A stretch of DNA of 64,000 nt from Syntrophaceticus sp050949745. GTDB lineage: Bacteria; Bacillota; DSM-12270; Thermacetogeniales; Thermacetogeniaceae. Position numbers and translations under genes: made by a program. The notes beneath the pieces are model-generated. The model was given only the letters and a program-made list of their open reading frames with translations, searched no databases and had not been told where the DNA came from. This document shows, piece after piece, positions 54,951-63,537 of the stretch. Positions within the stretch are counted from its first letter, which is position 1; each line of letters begins with the position of its first letter. The stretch is from the NCBI GenBank assembly GCA_050949745.1, contig JBMNGF010000015.1, forward strand, positions 62,001 to 126,000. The letters run 5' to 3'.

Positions 54951-55089
54951 TACCTTATTTGTCACATTGCCACCTTTTATTTATCATTTGACGGTTTCCA
55001 GCAAAAAAAGAATTCCTCTTCATTGCAGATTGAATAGAATATGGTTTAAAGCCATCTGTTTTATCCAAACCCAAAGAAGCAGCTATAAA

Positions 55090-55130
55090 TACTACAAATA
55101 CTATTTTGCAAAAACAGTAGTGCAGGCCAT
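55090..55130 (+). repeat. Direct repeat, right copy
   Basis: The same TACTACAAATACTATTTTGC core with GTAGTGCAGGCCAT tail. Together with 53781-53820 it brackets the toxin-antitoxin module and the Nudix remnant. Confidence 0.75.
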
Positions 55131-55348
55131 ATTCAAAAAATCGCCTTCCATCCCAACCATGAAAGGGTGGGCTTTCCCAGGAAAATTTCCCCTGGGTGCT
55201 TTCATCGACAATCCTGTTCGGCTTCATTTATGGACAAGTTGTAGTGGCGTTTTGAATATACAGAGCTTTTTCATGTTTGTCGGGCTTTCATCTGAAATAT
55301 TTGATAGAATGAAAGCTGCAATGCAAACGATGATAAGGGGTGTTCACC
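55131..55348. other. Leader of the tex gene
   Basis: A hairpin TTCCCAGG...CCCCTGGG near 55177-55196 lies in this region; promoter boxes not identified. No gene supported. Confidence 0.3.
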
Positions 55349-57484
55349 ATTATAGATATTATTCAGATAACAGCCAGGGAGTTGGGGCTTTCTCAGAAAA
55401 GCGTTGCTAGTACTGTAAAGATGCTTGATGAGGGAAACACAGTTCCTTTTATCGCCAGGTATAGAAAAGAAATGACTGGAGAGCTGGATGAAACTCAGAT
55501 CCGTCAGATAGAGGAGAGGGTGGGGCATTATCGTGCCCTCGAACAGCGCAAAGAGGAAGTAATCAGGCTGATCGATGAACAGGGGAAATTAACTTATGAG
55601 CTGCGCAATAAGATCGAAAAGGCTGCTAAACTGAGTGAAGTAGAGGACATCTATCGTCCCTTCAGGCCGAAGCGGCGAACCAGGGCCAGTATGGCCAGGG
55701 AAAAAGGTTTGGAGCCTTTGGCAGAGTTTTTTCTATCCTTCCCTGCTGTCGGTTCTGTGGAAACAGAAGGGGCAAAGTACCTGACAAAAGATGTGCCAAC
55801 TGTTGAGGATGCACTGCAGGGGGCGATGGATATTATCGCTGAGGATATTGCAGATGACCCCAAGGTGCGCGGCTGGGTGCGTGACTACACCAGGCGGCAC
55901 AGCTACCTGGTGAGCCGAGCTAAAGATGCTGAAAAAGATTCTGTTTATGAAATGTACTATGAATTCAAAGAGCCATTTTCTAAAGTGCCTGCACACCGTG
56001 TGCTGGCCATCAACCGCGGGGAACACGAGGAATTTTTACAAGTATCGATAGCTGTGGAATCTGAGCCGATACTTTCCTGGTTGAATGAAAATTTCGTCCA
56101 AGAAAACAGCATTACCACCGATCTGGTGAAAAGGGCTGCAGCTGATGCCTATAAGCGTCTGGTTGCTCCTGCTGTGGAGCGGGAACTGCGTGCTGAGCTG
56201 ACCGATAAGGCCTCCGAACAGGCGATTAATGTTTTCTCCAAGAATTTGCGCAGCCTGCTTTTGCAGCCACCTGTGCGGGGGAAGATGGTGCTAGGAGTCG
56301 ACCCTGCTTATAGGACAGGGTGTAAGTGGGCTGTTGTGGATCAGACCGGTAAATTGCTGAAGGTAGGGGTCGTTTACCCTACACCACCTCAAAATAAGAT
56401 CCGTGAGGCAGAGAATATTTTCACAAAACTGATAGAGGAGCACAAGATAGAAGTGATCACCATCGGTAATGGCACTGCATCCCGGGAGACAGAGCAGTTT
56501 GTGGCCGGATTGATTCAGAAGGTGAACAAGCCGGGGTTGGCTTATGTGATCGTAAGTGAGGCCGGGGCCAGCGTCTATTCAGCATCAAAGCTGGCCATCA
56601 AGGAATTTCCGGACATGGATGTCTCACAGCGAAGCGCAGTTTCCATCGCCCGCCGGCTGCAGGATCCATTGGCTGAACTGGTGAAAATAGAGCCAAAGGC
56701 TGTTGGGGTAGGGCAGTATCAACATGATGTACCCCCTAAGCGCTTAGATGAAAGTCTGTCCAAGGTTGTGGAGTCAGCGGTAAACCATGTGGGTGTCGAT
56801 CTGAACACAGCTTCTGCTCCACTGCTCAGCTATGTATCAGGGATCAATGCTACTGTTGCTGAAAATATTGTCTGCTTCCGTGAGGAGAAGGGTGTTTTTG
56901 AAAACAGAAAGCATCTGTCCGCTGTGCCGCGCCTGGGGCCAAAGACCTTTGAACAGTGTGCCGGCTTTATGAGGATCAGCGGTGGAGAGAATCTACTCGA
57001 TGCCACACCGATTCATCCTGAGTCTTATGAGCTGACATATCGGCTCTTGGAATCGATCGGGGCGTCTTTGGATGAGCTCGGAACATCAGAACTGCGCAGC
57101 AAACTTGTACACCTGGACATTGAAAAGACTGCACAAGAGCTGGATGCCGGTGTGCCAACACTAAAGGACATCATCGAAGCCTTACTGCGCCCAGGCAGAG
57201 ATCCAAGAGAAGACCTGCCAAAGCCAGTTTTCAGGACCGATGTGCTCAGTATAGAGGACTTAAAATCAGGGATGGAGTTAAAGGGCGTTGTGCGCAATGT
57301 GGTGGATTTTGGTGCTTTCGTAGATATAGGTATCGAAAACGACGGCTTGGTGCATATCTCAGAGCTGAGTGATGAATATGTCAGAAACCCACTAGATGTG
57401 GTGGCTGTAGGGGATGTAGTCACAGTCCGAGTGCTTTCCGTAGATGTACAAAGAGGCCGCATCTCCCTATCCATGAAACCATGA
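55349..57484 (+). CDS. tex: Tex-type S1 RNA-binding protein with apparent ATT start
   Basis: About 711 residues. N-terminal helices read ITARELGLSQKSVASTVKML and DEGNTVPFIARYRKEMTGEL, the Tex signature; a YqgF/RuvC-like domain with ILGVDPAYRTG-like GVDPAYRTGCKWAVVD follows, then helix-hairpin-helix motifs and a C-terminal S1 domain (GMELKGVVRNVVDFGAFVDIG). Tex affects transcription and RNA handling. AAGGGG at 55335-55340 precedes ATT at 55349 with eight bases; the GTG at 55340 overlaps the site. The reading (M)IDIIQITAREL matches other Tex proteins. Confidence 0.93.
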   Translation: MIDIIQITARELGLSQKSVASTVKMLDEGNTVPFIARYRKEMTGELDETQIRQIEERVGHYRALEQRKEEVIRLIDEQGKLTYELRNKIEKAAKLSEVEDIYRPFRPKRRTRASMAREKGLEPLAEFFLSFPAVGSVETEGAKYLTKDVPTVEDALQGAMDIIAEDIADDPKVRGWVRDYTRRHSYLVSRAKDAEKDSVYEMYYEFKEPFSKVPAHRVLAINRGEHEEFLQVSIAVESEPILSWLNENFVQENSITTDLVKRAAADAYKRLVAPAVERELRAELTDKASEQAINVFSKNLRSLLLQPPVRGKMVLGVDPAYRTGCKWAVVDQTGKLLKVGVVYPTPPQNKIREAENIFTKLIEEHKIEVITIGNGTASRETEQFVAGLIQKVNKPGLAYVIVSEAGASVYSASKLAIKEFPDMDVSQRSAVSIARRLQDPLAELVKIEPKAVGVGQYQHDVPPKRLDESLSKVVESAVNHVGVDLNTASAPLLSYVSGINATVAENIVCFREEKGVFENRKHLSAVPRLGPKTFEQCAGFMRISGGENLLDATPIHPESYELTYRLLESIGASLDELGTSELRSKLVHLDIEKTAQELDAGVPTLKDIIEALLRPGRDPREDLPKPVFRTDVLSIEDLKSGMELKGVVRNVVDFGAFVDIGIENDGLVHISELSDEYVRNPLDVVAVGDVVTVRVLSVDVQRGRISLSMKP

Positions 57485-57516
57485 CCAATCACGGGGACGG
57501 TTCCGGTGATTGGTCG
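57484..57516 (+). terminator. B hairpin after tex
   Basis: GACCAATCAC/GTGATTGGTC arms around GGGGACGGTTCCG, overlapping the stop codon of tex. It has no T-run, so it may stabilise the 3' end more than terminate. Confidence 0.6.
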
Positions 57517-57536
57517 TGGTACAAGCAGGCAAAAAG

Positions 57537-57570
57537 GTGGCAAACGAAACGTCCCCTTGCCACTATTTTT
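57537..57570 (+). terminator. Family-C hairpin used as terminator of tex
   Basis: GTGGCAAACGAAACGTCCCC followed by TTGCCAC and TATTTTT. It overlaps the stop of the opposite GerMN gene. Confidence 0.7.
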
Positions 57571-58312
57571 CCACCAAGCTCCAGTTGGGTGCCAAGGGGG
57601 TTGTTGTAGATGTATGCCCCAGAATGGAATTAACTTTCTTTCCTTCCAGGAGAAACTGAACTTTATTTACTCCGGGGAGTTCAGCCAGTGAATTGGTGAT
57701 GGAGTAGAGTGTCATCGTTTCTCCTGCAGAACCTCCCGAATGTTTGGCCTGAAACTCCTTGGAAAAGTCTACATAAACGACACCGTATTCCACTTTAATA
57801 GAGCGTAGTTTTGACTCCTGAGGTACTGTCCGAGATAGTTTGGAGCTTTTCGGCCCCCTAATCAGTTCATTGATCACCGCTTCTGCAGTCCTTTTCCCCT
57901 TTATCGTCACTTCACGAGTTTCCGGCCTTAAACATGTAGATTGATTATCACTAAAATAAAGGGTAAGCTTCAACTTGGTTACCGCTGGTTCTGTGCTGGC
58001 ACCTGTCTTATTATCAGGTTTTGTTTCAGGCTTAGTCACAGGTTTAGTATCAGGTTTCGTTGTGCTGCTGTTATTGTCAGTCGGTTCATCCTTATCCGAT
58101 GGTGTCCCACTTTTGTCTGAATTATCGTTATCATCTGCATCATCCATATCATTCGTATCATTATACTCTGTCGTGGGTTCATTTTCTGGGTTCTGTTCGG
58201 CATTTTGCTTGCTGCATCCTGCAGTGGCCAACATAAGGGCCAAGGCCAATATTAGAGTACCCAATACAATTTTCCAGGAAATTGTCAATGGCCATTTGAA
58301 AATCCGCACTTT
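57563..58312 (-). pseudogene. GerMN-domain lipoprotein, 3' part split by IS21
   Basis: Encodes a lipoprotein-like N-terminus (LATAGCSKQN), an acidic/Thr-rich linker with KPDTKPVTKPETKPDNKTG and a GerMN (sporulation/germination M) domain: LTLYFSDNQSTCLRPETREV, AVINELIRGPKSS, VEYGVVYVDFSKEF. The frame continues to the IS21 edge at 58312 with no natural start of its own. Its start, with a good ribosome binding site, lies on the other side of the element at 60728-60780. The gene is therefore disrupted, and a short AAA at the border leaves the exact joined frame uncertain. Confidence 0.75.
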
Positions 58313-58348
58313 TGGCCACGAAAAGTCGTCAACTATATTATGGAAACA

Positions 58349-59134
58349 TCATCCCTCCTTTACCTGACTAACATGAGGCGGCACCAGACGGTTACGAATT
58401 CGATAACTGTCCCCGCGTAAGGTAATTACGTGGGCATGGTGTAACAGACGGTCCAAAAGGGCTGCCGCTGTGCCTGGACTTGTAAACAGGGTTCCCCATT
58501 CACTAAAATCCAAATTGCTAGTAACAATCAAGGATACGTTTTCATATGCCCTACTAATTAACTGGAATAGGTGGTCAGAAGCTGTCTTGTCAAGGGTTAA
58601 ATAACCCACTTCGTCCAGGATAATCAGATCGTTTCGCAGTAAGGCCCGCATGTATTGAGAGAGACTGCCATCGGCCAGGCTAGCATACATTTTAGTGGTT
58701 AGATCGTCCATCGTTATGAACAGGACATGGTAGCCTGCGTTTACTGCCTCAATACCTAGGGCGATACCAAGATGCGATTTCCCGACCCCCGGTGGTCCAA
58801 GAAAGATTAGATTCTCCCGTTTAGTGATGAATTCCAATGTAGCTAAATCACGAATGGTTTGTTGGCTTACTGAGGTCTGGTAGGAAAAATCAAAATCATC
58901 CAGGGTATGCCAGGCGGGAAAGCGGGCAGCTTTCAGGCGGCGTTGCCGCTGAGTGGTTTCCCTACCGGTAACCTCCTCTTGAACAATGTAGGCCAGGAAA
59001 TCAAGATATGAGGGTTCCTCTTCAAGGGCTACCTCATTGATGTCGTCCAGTGTATCCCGTATGTGCCGTAGTTTCAGACGCTTTAAGTTTTGTTCAAGAG
59101 TTTCCCGATCCGCAACACCAATAGTCCGAATCAT
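58349..59134 (-). CDS. istB: IS21 helper ATPase IstB
   Basis: 261-residue DnaA/IstB-like AAA+ protein with Walker A FLGPPGVGKSHLGIALG near residue 116 and Walker B LIILDEVGYL. The last section (VTSNLDFSEWGTLF, LLDRLLHHAHVITLRGDSYR) is characteristic of IstB. It overlaps istA by four bases. Confidence 0.95.
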   Translation of the reverse strand: MIRTIGVADRETLEQNLKRLKLRHIRDTLDDINEVALEEEPSYLDFLAYIVQEEVTGRETTQRQRRLKAARFPAWHTLDDFDFSYQTSVSQQTIRDLATLEFITKRENLIFLGPPGVGKSHLGIALGIEAVNAGYHVLFITMDDLTTKMYASLADGSLSQYMRALLRNDLIILDEVGYLTLDKTASDHLFQLISRAYENVSLIVTSNLDFSEWGTLFTSPGTAAALLDRLLHHAHVITLRGDSYRIRNRLVPPHVSQVKEG

Positions 59135-60627
59135 TGGGCCGCCCCCAATCCCCCGTAGTAGCTTAAATCTCGTTTTTCCACCTGAACATCTAGATTGGTG
59201 GAAAGGGGTGCGGTTTCAACACCGTCTATTTCCGGTAAGCTCTCTGGAGCTGATTCGTAACGTCTCAAAATACCTTTTAGGCTTCCATAACCAAAGGATC
59301 CATACTTTAAAGCCCGCTGCATAGCCTGACTTATGGAAACGGGGGAATAAGATTTAGTTAAGGCGATGATTTTTTCCATTTGATCCCGTAGGCTTCCCAC
59401 CCTGTTCCTGCTTAAGCCTTGCAGGTAAGCCTCTGCCTCTGGAGCAAGACCCTCAAACTTGGCTTGTAGTGGGTTTGAAGGGGTTTTACGTTGTTTGGCC
59501 AGCTCATGCGCCGGGTAGTGCTCATCCCGGATGATACGTTTGCCACGGCCATACTCAAGCTGGATGGTGTCTACTACGCCCCGATCGTCTAGCAGTTCCA
59601 GGTGGTTCTCATATCGCCGAAAGCGCACTCGTTGCCGGGCCCACCGGGACGGCACAGAGTACTGGTTACCCTCCACCGAAATTAGGTTGGTACGGGTGGC
59701 CCTGCGGTCTTCTAACACGAAGGGATGTGCAGCTGATTCTGATAGGGGCTGCAGGTAATTTCGTTCATCGCTTAGCCGCTCAAAAGGTACCTCACCGGTG
59801 GTGCCGTGTATCCGGATGTTAGCCTTATTATTACACCAATCCAATGCCTGATGGTTCAGATCTATCAGGTCGTTGAACTCACGACCGTAAAAGAAACCTC
59901 GGCGCACATATTTGACCATTGATTCCACTTTGCCCTTCGATTCGGCATCGTAAGTCCAACATGCTTTCGGGGTAAACCCGGTAGCCAATGCAAAATGGAG
60001 AAGGTTTTCGTTAAACCGAACTATTTTTCCCACCCGCTCGGAAACCACAACCCTGGCGTTATCAAATACGATTTCCCGTGGGACGCCACCGATGTACGCC
60101 AATGCACGGTACAGACAGGAAAGAAATGTGGCCATATCTGTCCGTACCACAAACTCTACATAGCTAACACGGCTCCAACAGAGTGTGAAAACAAAGGCGT
60201 AAAGCTTATAGGTGGCTCCGTCCACCACGATGGTGCCAAAATGGCCCCAGTCCGCCTGTGCCTGCTCACCGGGTAGGGTTTCAAAGGGCTTATATTCACG
60301 GTGTTTTTGGGGGCGTATTGAAGCCACATAGCGGCGCAAGGTGCGGGCGGAACCCTTGTAGCCTCTAGCCTTGATCTCATCAAACAACCGATCTGCAGAA
60401 AGTTCGGGGTATTTCTCCAATCGCTTTATGATATAATTTTGATATGGGTCGACTAGTTTTGGTCTTGGCCCATAGCTAACTGTTTCCAATGGCGAACCAT
60501 CCCAATACTTGCTTACTGTATCCCGACTAATTCCTAACCTTCGAGCTATTGCTCTTTTTGATAGACCTTGTTTTTTTAACTGCATAATGTCCACAATCAT
60601 TGATACCTCCGTCAATTCCAGGTTCAC
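59131..60627 (-). CDS. istA: IS21 transposase IstA
   Basis: 498 residues with N-terminal helix-turn-helix GLSKRAIARRLGISRDTVSK and a DDE integrase core (GEQAQADWGHFG, REIVFDNARVV, AESKGKVESMVKYVRRG). A Mu-transposase-type beta-barrel domain follows. No stops or frameshifts. The element is complete and may be mobile. Confidence 0.95.
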   Translation of the reverse strand: MNLELTEVSMIVDIMQLKKQGLSKRAIARRLGISRDTVSKYWDGSPLETVSYGPRPKLVDPYQNYIIKRLEKYPELSADRLFDEIKARGYKGSARTLRRYVASIRPQKHREYKPFETLPGEQAQADWGHFGTIVVDGATYKLYAFVFTLCWSRVSYVEFVVRTDMATFLSCLYRALAYIGGVPREIVFDNARVVVSERVGKIVRFNENLLHFALATGFTPKACWTYDAESKGKVESMVKYVRRGFFYGREFNDLIDLNHQALDWCNNKANIRIHGTTGEVPFERLSDERNYLQPLSESAAHPFVLEDRRATRTNLISVEGNQYSVPSRWARQRVRFRRYENHLELLDDRGVVDTIQLEYGRGKRIIRDEHYPAHELAKQRKTPSNPLQAKFEGLAPEAEAYLQGLSRNRVGSLRDQMEKIIALTKSYSPVSISQAMQRALKYGSFGYGSLKGILRRYESAPESLPEIDGVETAPLSTNLDVQVEKRDLSYYGGLGAAQ

Positions 60628-60727
60628 TCCCTCGCTCTGATTTGGTGGTGCTTATCAGAGCATAATTAGGGGGTGAACCTTCTTTTACCTGCTATGTTAT
60701 TTGAAGGTGGTCTACTTTTCGTGGCCA

Positions 60728-60780
60728 TTTATGCTGATTTTATACTGGCCATTAACAGAAATTCGTCTGCTCATAAACAT
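60728..60780 (-). pseudogene. 5' part of the split GerMN lipoprotein gene
   Basis: ATG at 60780 with a AAAGGAGAA site and the reading MFMSRRISVNGQYKISIK up to the IS21 edge. The continuing part is at 57563-58312 beyond the element. The joined protein would have about 265 residues. Confidence 0.6.
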
Positions 60781-61141
60781 TTCAATTCTCCTTTTCCTTT
60801 CATATTTCAAAAACCTCATCAACCGGTTTTAACCGGTCTAAATATAACTATAGCAGGGAGATATTTCATCACTATCATATTTTATGACTATAGTATTGCA
60901 AAATGTTTCTAGTTGTTTATAAAGAGAAATGGGTTATAGAATATGGGTTAATCCAAAGGAGGAAGCAATGGAACATGGTAAAAAGCGACAAGAGGGCCGT
61001 TTCGGTTATGGCGTGTCCTGGATCATGACAAAAGGACCGTCCCCGCGTCATGCCCGGGCGTCACTCTTTCATACATTGACAAGTTAATATTCCCTAGTTA
61101 CTATATTATTAGCCGTCTAATCAATTATGAGGTGTCTACTG
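60781..61141. promoter_or_regulatory. Divergent regulatory region with palindromes and a short ORF
   Basis: A 16-base palindrome ACCGGTT-TT-AACCGGT at 60822-60837 lies upstream of the GerMN start and may be an operator. At 60968 an ATG with a good AAAGGAGGAAGCA site opens a 39-codon frame (MEHGKKRQEGRFGYGVSW...) that ends in a B-type hairpin at 61021-61051; it is probably a gene remnant or leader, not a functional protein. The MarR gene promoter must lie near 61090-61130. Confidence 0.45.
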
Positions 61142-61588
61142 ATGCAGTTTAATAATTCTGATTCGCTGTATAGGGTATTTTGTGAGACAATACGTTTTCA
61201 TTACTGCCGTACCTATAAACTTCTAGAGAAAATAGGGGTCTATCCGGGGCAGCATCGGCTGCTTTTCTCGCTGACCACAAAGGGTGGCCAGAGTCAAAAG
61301 GAGTTGGCGGATAAGCTTCATATTAAAGCTGCCACAATGACAGTTATGTTAAACAGATTGGAAAAGTCGAAACTGATCAAACGGTGCCCGGACAATGAAG
61401 ATCGGCGTGTCTCCAGAGTATTTCTGACTGAGAAGGGCAATAAAGCTTCCCTAGAGATAAAGAAGGGTTTAAAGAGGATAGAAGAAGAGTGCTTTGGCAG
61501 CTTTACAGCGGAGGAGCGTGCTTTGCTGCAGAAACTGCTGCTAAAGATGCGGGAAAATCTAGCCAATGCAATTGAGTGTGATAGCTAA
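61142..61588 (+). CDS. MarR family regulator of the ABC exporter
   Basis: 148 residues with a winged helix: QSQKELADKLHIKAATMTVMLNRLEKSK, wing CPDNEDRRVSRVFLTEKG. It precedes two ABC exporter genes by 44 bases in the same direction, the usual arrangement for drug- or peptide-exporting half-transporters. ATG at 61142 with GAGGTG seven bases upstream. Ligand unknown. Confidence 0.88.
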   Translation: MQFNNSDSLYRVFCETIRFHYCRTYKLLEKIGVYPGQHRLLFSLTTKGGQSQKELADKLHIKAATMTVMLNRLEKSKLIKRCPDNEDRRVSRVFLTEKGNKASLEIKKGLKRIEEECFGSFTAEERALLQKLLLKMRENLANAIECDS

Positions 61589-61632
61589 TCGTTTTCATGA
61601 TTGGTCGTTGCCCAGGTATAGGAGAGGATAAT

Positions 61633-63537
61633 TTGCTCAAGTTATTTAGATTGTTGAAACCTTATATATTAGCTATTATTGCTACTGCTGTTTTGACATT
61701 TCTGCATGCCATGTCAGAACTGTTTCTGCCGAAGCTGATGGCCGATATTGTCAATATTGGCATTGTCAATGGCGATATGGAATACATTTTGACAACTGGT
61801 TTCCGTATGCTATTAGTTGCTGTTCTCGGTACAGCTACTGCTATTCTGGCCGGTTTTCTTTCAGCCAGGGTAGCGATGGGGTTTGGCAAGATTCTCCGCA
61901 ATAAAGTTTTTCCCCATGTGGAGGGTTATACTTTCCAAGAATTCAATAAGTTTGGTACATCATCACTGATCACCAGAACGACTAACGATATTATGCAGAT
62001 TCAGCAAATGGCTATCGTTATGCTGCGTATGATGCTTAAGGCGCCCTTGATGTGCATCGGTGGAGTTTTTATGGCGGTAACAACAGATGCGAGATTATCG
62101 ATGTACATTATTCTGATCCTACCCATTTTGGCAGTGCTTATTTATGTGGTAATCCGTTTCAGTATGCCCCTTTTTCAAGAGATACAGAACAAAATTGATC
62201 AGATCAACCTTGTTTTGCGGGAAAGGCTGACCGGTATTAGGGTAATCAGAGCTTTCAACCGTGTTGATCATGCGATCAGGCGCTTTGATAAATCCAATAG
62301 GGAGCTTACCAGTACCTCAATCAGTGTTAATAAGATTATGGCTGCTTTAATGCCGATCATGATATTGTTGCTCAATCTTACAATAATAATAGTTATCTGG
62401 TTTGGTGGAATCCGTATTGATAATGGTTATATGCAGGTCGGTGATCTGATGGCCTTTATCCAATATGTGAGTCAGATTATGTTTTCGCTGATGATGATGT
62501 CCATGCTGTTTGTTATGGTCCCTCGGGCTTCAGTCTCTGCGGGTAGGATCAACGCTGTTCTGGAAACACCTAGCTGGCCAGAAGATGTGGATGGTGTTGA
62601 TAGGTGGGATGCTGACAAGAATGATGACAGCATAGATGATAAACAGAATTGCACCTGCTCCTTAGCTGCGCAAGGCCCTGATGAAGGGGAAAGGGATGGC
62701 ACTTTGGCCGACAGTGATGCCAACGACACTGACAATGTCACTGAGCATGATGGTAATGCAGCCGCTGTAGATAATGATGGCAGGGCAAAAGGAGAGGGCT
62801 GTGTTGAATTTAGAGATGTTACCTTCAGCTATCCGGGTGCCGAAAAGCCTGTTCTCAGTGGGGTTTCGTTCACTGTTCAGCCAGGTGAAATAACAGCCAT
62901 TATCGGGGGCATCGGTTCGGGGAAATCTACACTGATTCAGCTAATTCCGCGTTTTTACGATGTTGACAAGGGCAGCATCCTGATTGACAAGGTGGATGTT
63001 CGTGAAATAGCTGTGAAAACCCTGAGGGCAAAGGTCGGTTATGTTCCCCAGAAGGCTGTTTTGTTTAGCGGGAGTATCGCTGAAAATATCAGATATGGGA
63101 AGGAAGATGCTTCAGATGAGGAGGTGCGGCAGGCAGCTGAAATCGCACAGGCTGCCGAATTCATCCAGGGAATGCCGGAGGGCTTTAATTCCTTCATCGC
63201 CCAGGGTGGCACAAATCTCTCCGGAGGGCAGAAGCAGCGCCTGTCCATCGCTCGTGCCATAGTCAGGAGGCCATCTATTTATATATTTGATGACTGCTTT
63301 TCTGCCCTTGACTATAAAACAGATGCCAGGCTGCGGGCAGCGTTGAGGAAGGAAACGGCTGACGCAGCTGTGCTCATTGTTGCCCAGAGGATCAGCACAG
63401 TCATTGATGCAGACCAGATCATTGTTTTGGATGAGGGTAAAGTCGTGGGCATTGGTAAGCACAGGGAGCTTTTAGATACTTGCAGTGTATACCGTGAGCT
63501 GGTGTCTTCACAGCTGTCACTGGAGGAATTAGCATGA
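61633..63537 (+). CDS. ABC exporter half-transporter 1 (heterodimeric multidrug type)
   Basis: About 634 residues. A six-helix membrane domain (PYILAIIATAVLTFLHAMSE start) is followed by an ATPase with Walker A IGGIGSGKSTLIQL, signature LSGGQKQRLSIARAIV and D-loop region. The Walker B region reads IYIFDDCFSALD, with Asp where the catalytic Glu is usual, so its own ATP site is likely degenerate, as in heterodimers. Residues ~325-395 are an unusual Asp-rich, low-complexity linker. TTG at 61633 after AGGAGAGGA; overlap ATGA with the next gene. Confidence 0.88.
   Translation: MLKLFRLLKPYILAIIATAVLTFLHAMSELFLPKLMADIVNIGIVNGDMEYILTTGFRMLLVAVLGTATAILAGFLSARVAMGFGKILRNKVFPHVEGYTFQEFNKFGTSSLITRTTNDIMQIQQMAIVMLRMMLKAPLMCIGGVFMAVTTDARLSMYIILILPILAVLIYVVIRFSMPLFQEIQNKIDQINLVLRERLTGIRVIRAFNRVDHAIRRFDKSNRELTSTSISVNKIMAALMPIMILLLNLTIIIVIWFGGIRIDNGYMQVGDLMAFIQYVSQIMFSLMMMSMLFVMVPRASVSAGRINAVLETPSWPEDVDGVDRWDADKNDDSIDDKQNCTCSLAAQGPDEGERDGTLADSDANDTDNVTEHDGNAAAVDNDGRAKGEGCVEFRDVTFSYPGAEKPVLSGVSFTVQPGEITAIIGGIGSGKSTLIQLIPRFYDVDKGSILIDKVDVREIAVKTLRAKVGYVPQKAVLFSGSIAENIRYGKEDASDEEVRQAAEIAQAAEFIQGMPEGFNSFIAQGGTNLSGGQKQRLSIARAIVRRPSIYIFDDCFSALDYKTDARLRAALRKETADAAVLIVAQRISTVIDADQIIVLDEGKVVGIGKHRELLDTCSVYRELVSSQLSLEELA

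Larger units (their letters stand above)
58313..60727 (-). mobile_element. IS21-family element
   Basis: Ends carry inverted repeats TGGCCACGAAAAGTCG (58313) and TGGCCACGAAAAGTAG (right end, reverse complement, 60727). It carries istA and istB in the usual order and overlaps. The target duplication is short or absent (AAA at most). Confidence 0.85.

Noticed and set aside
53781..55130. Direct repeats as IS target duplications
   Set aside because: They are 41 bases long with differences, far larger than any target duplication, and no transposase lies between them.
60968..61087. 39-codon ORF with a good ribosome binding site
   Set aside because: The reading runs into a B-type hairpin and has no family; more likely a remnant or leader, so not called as a gene.
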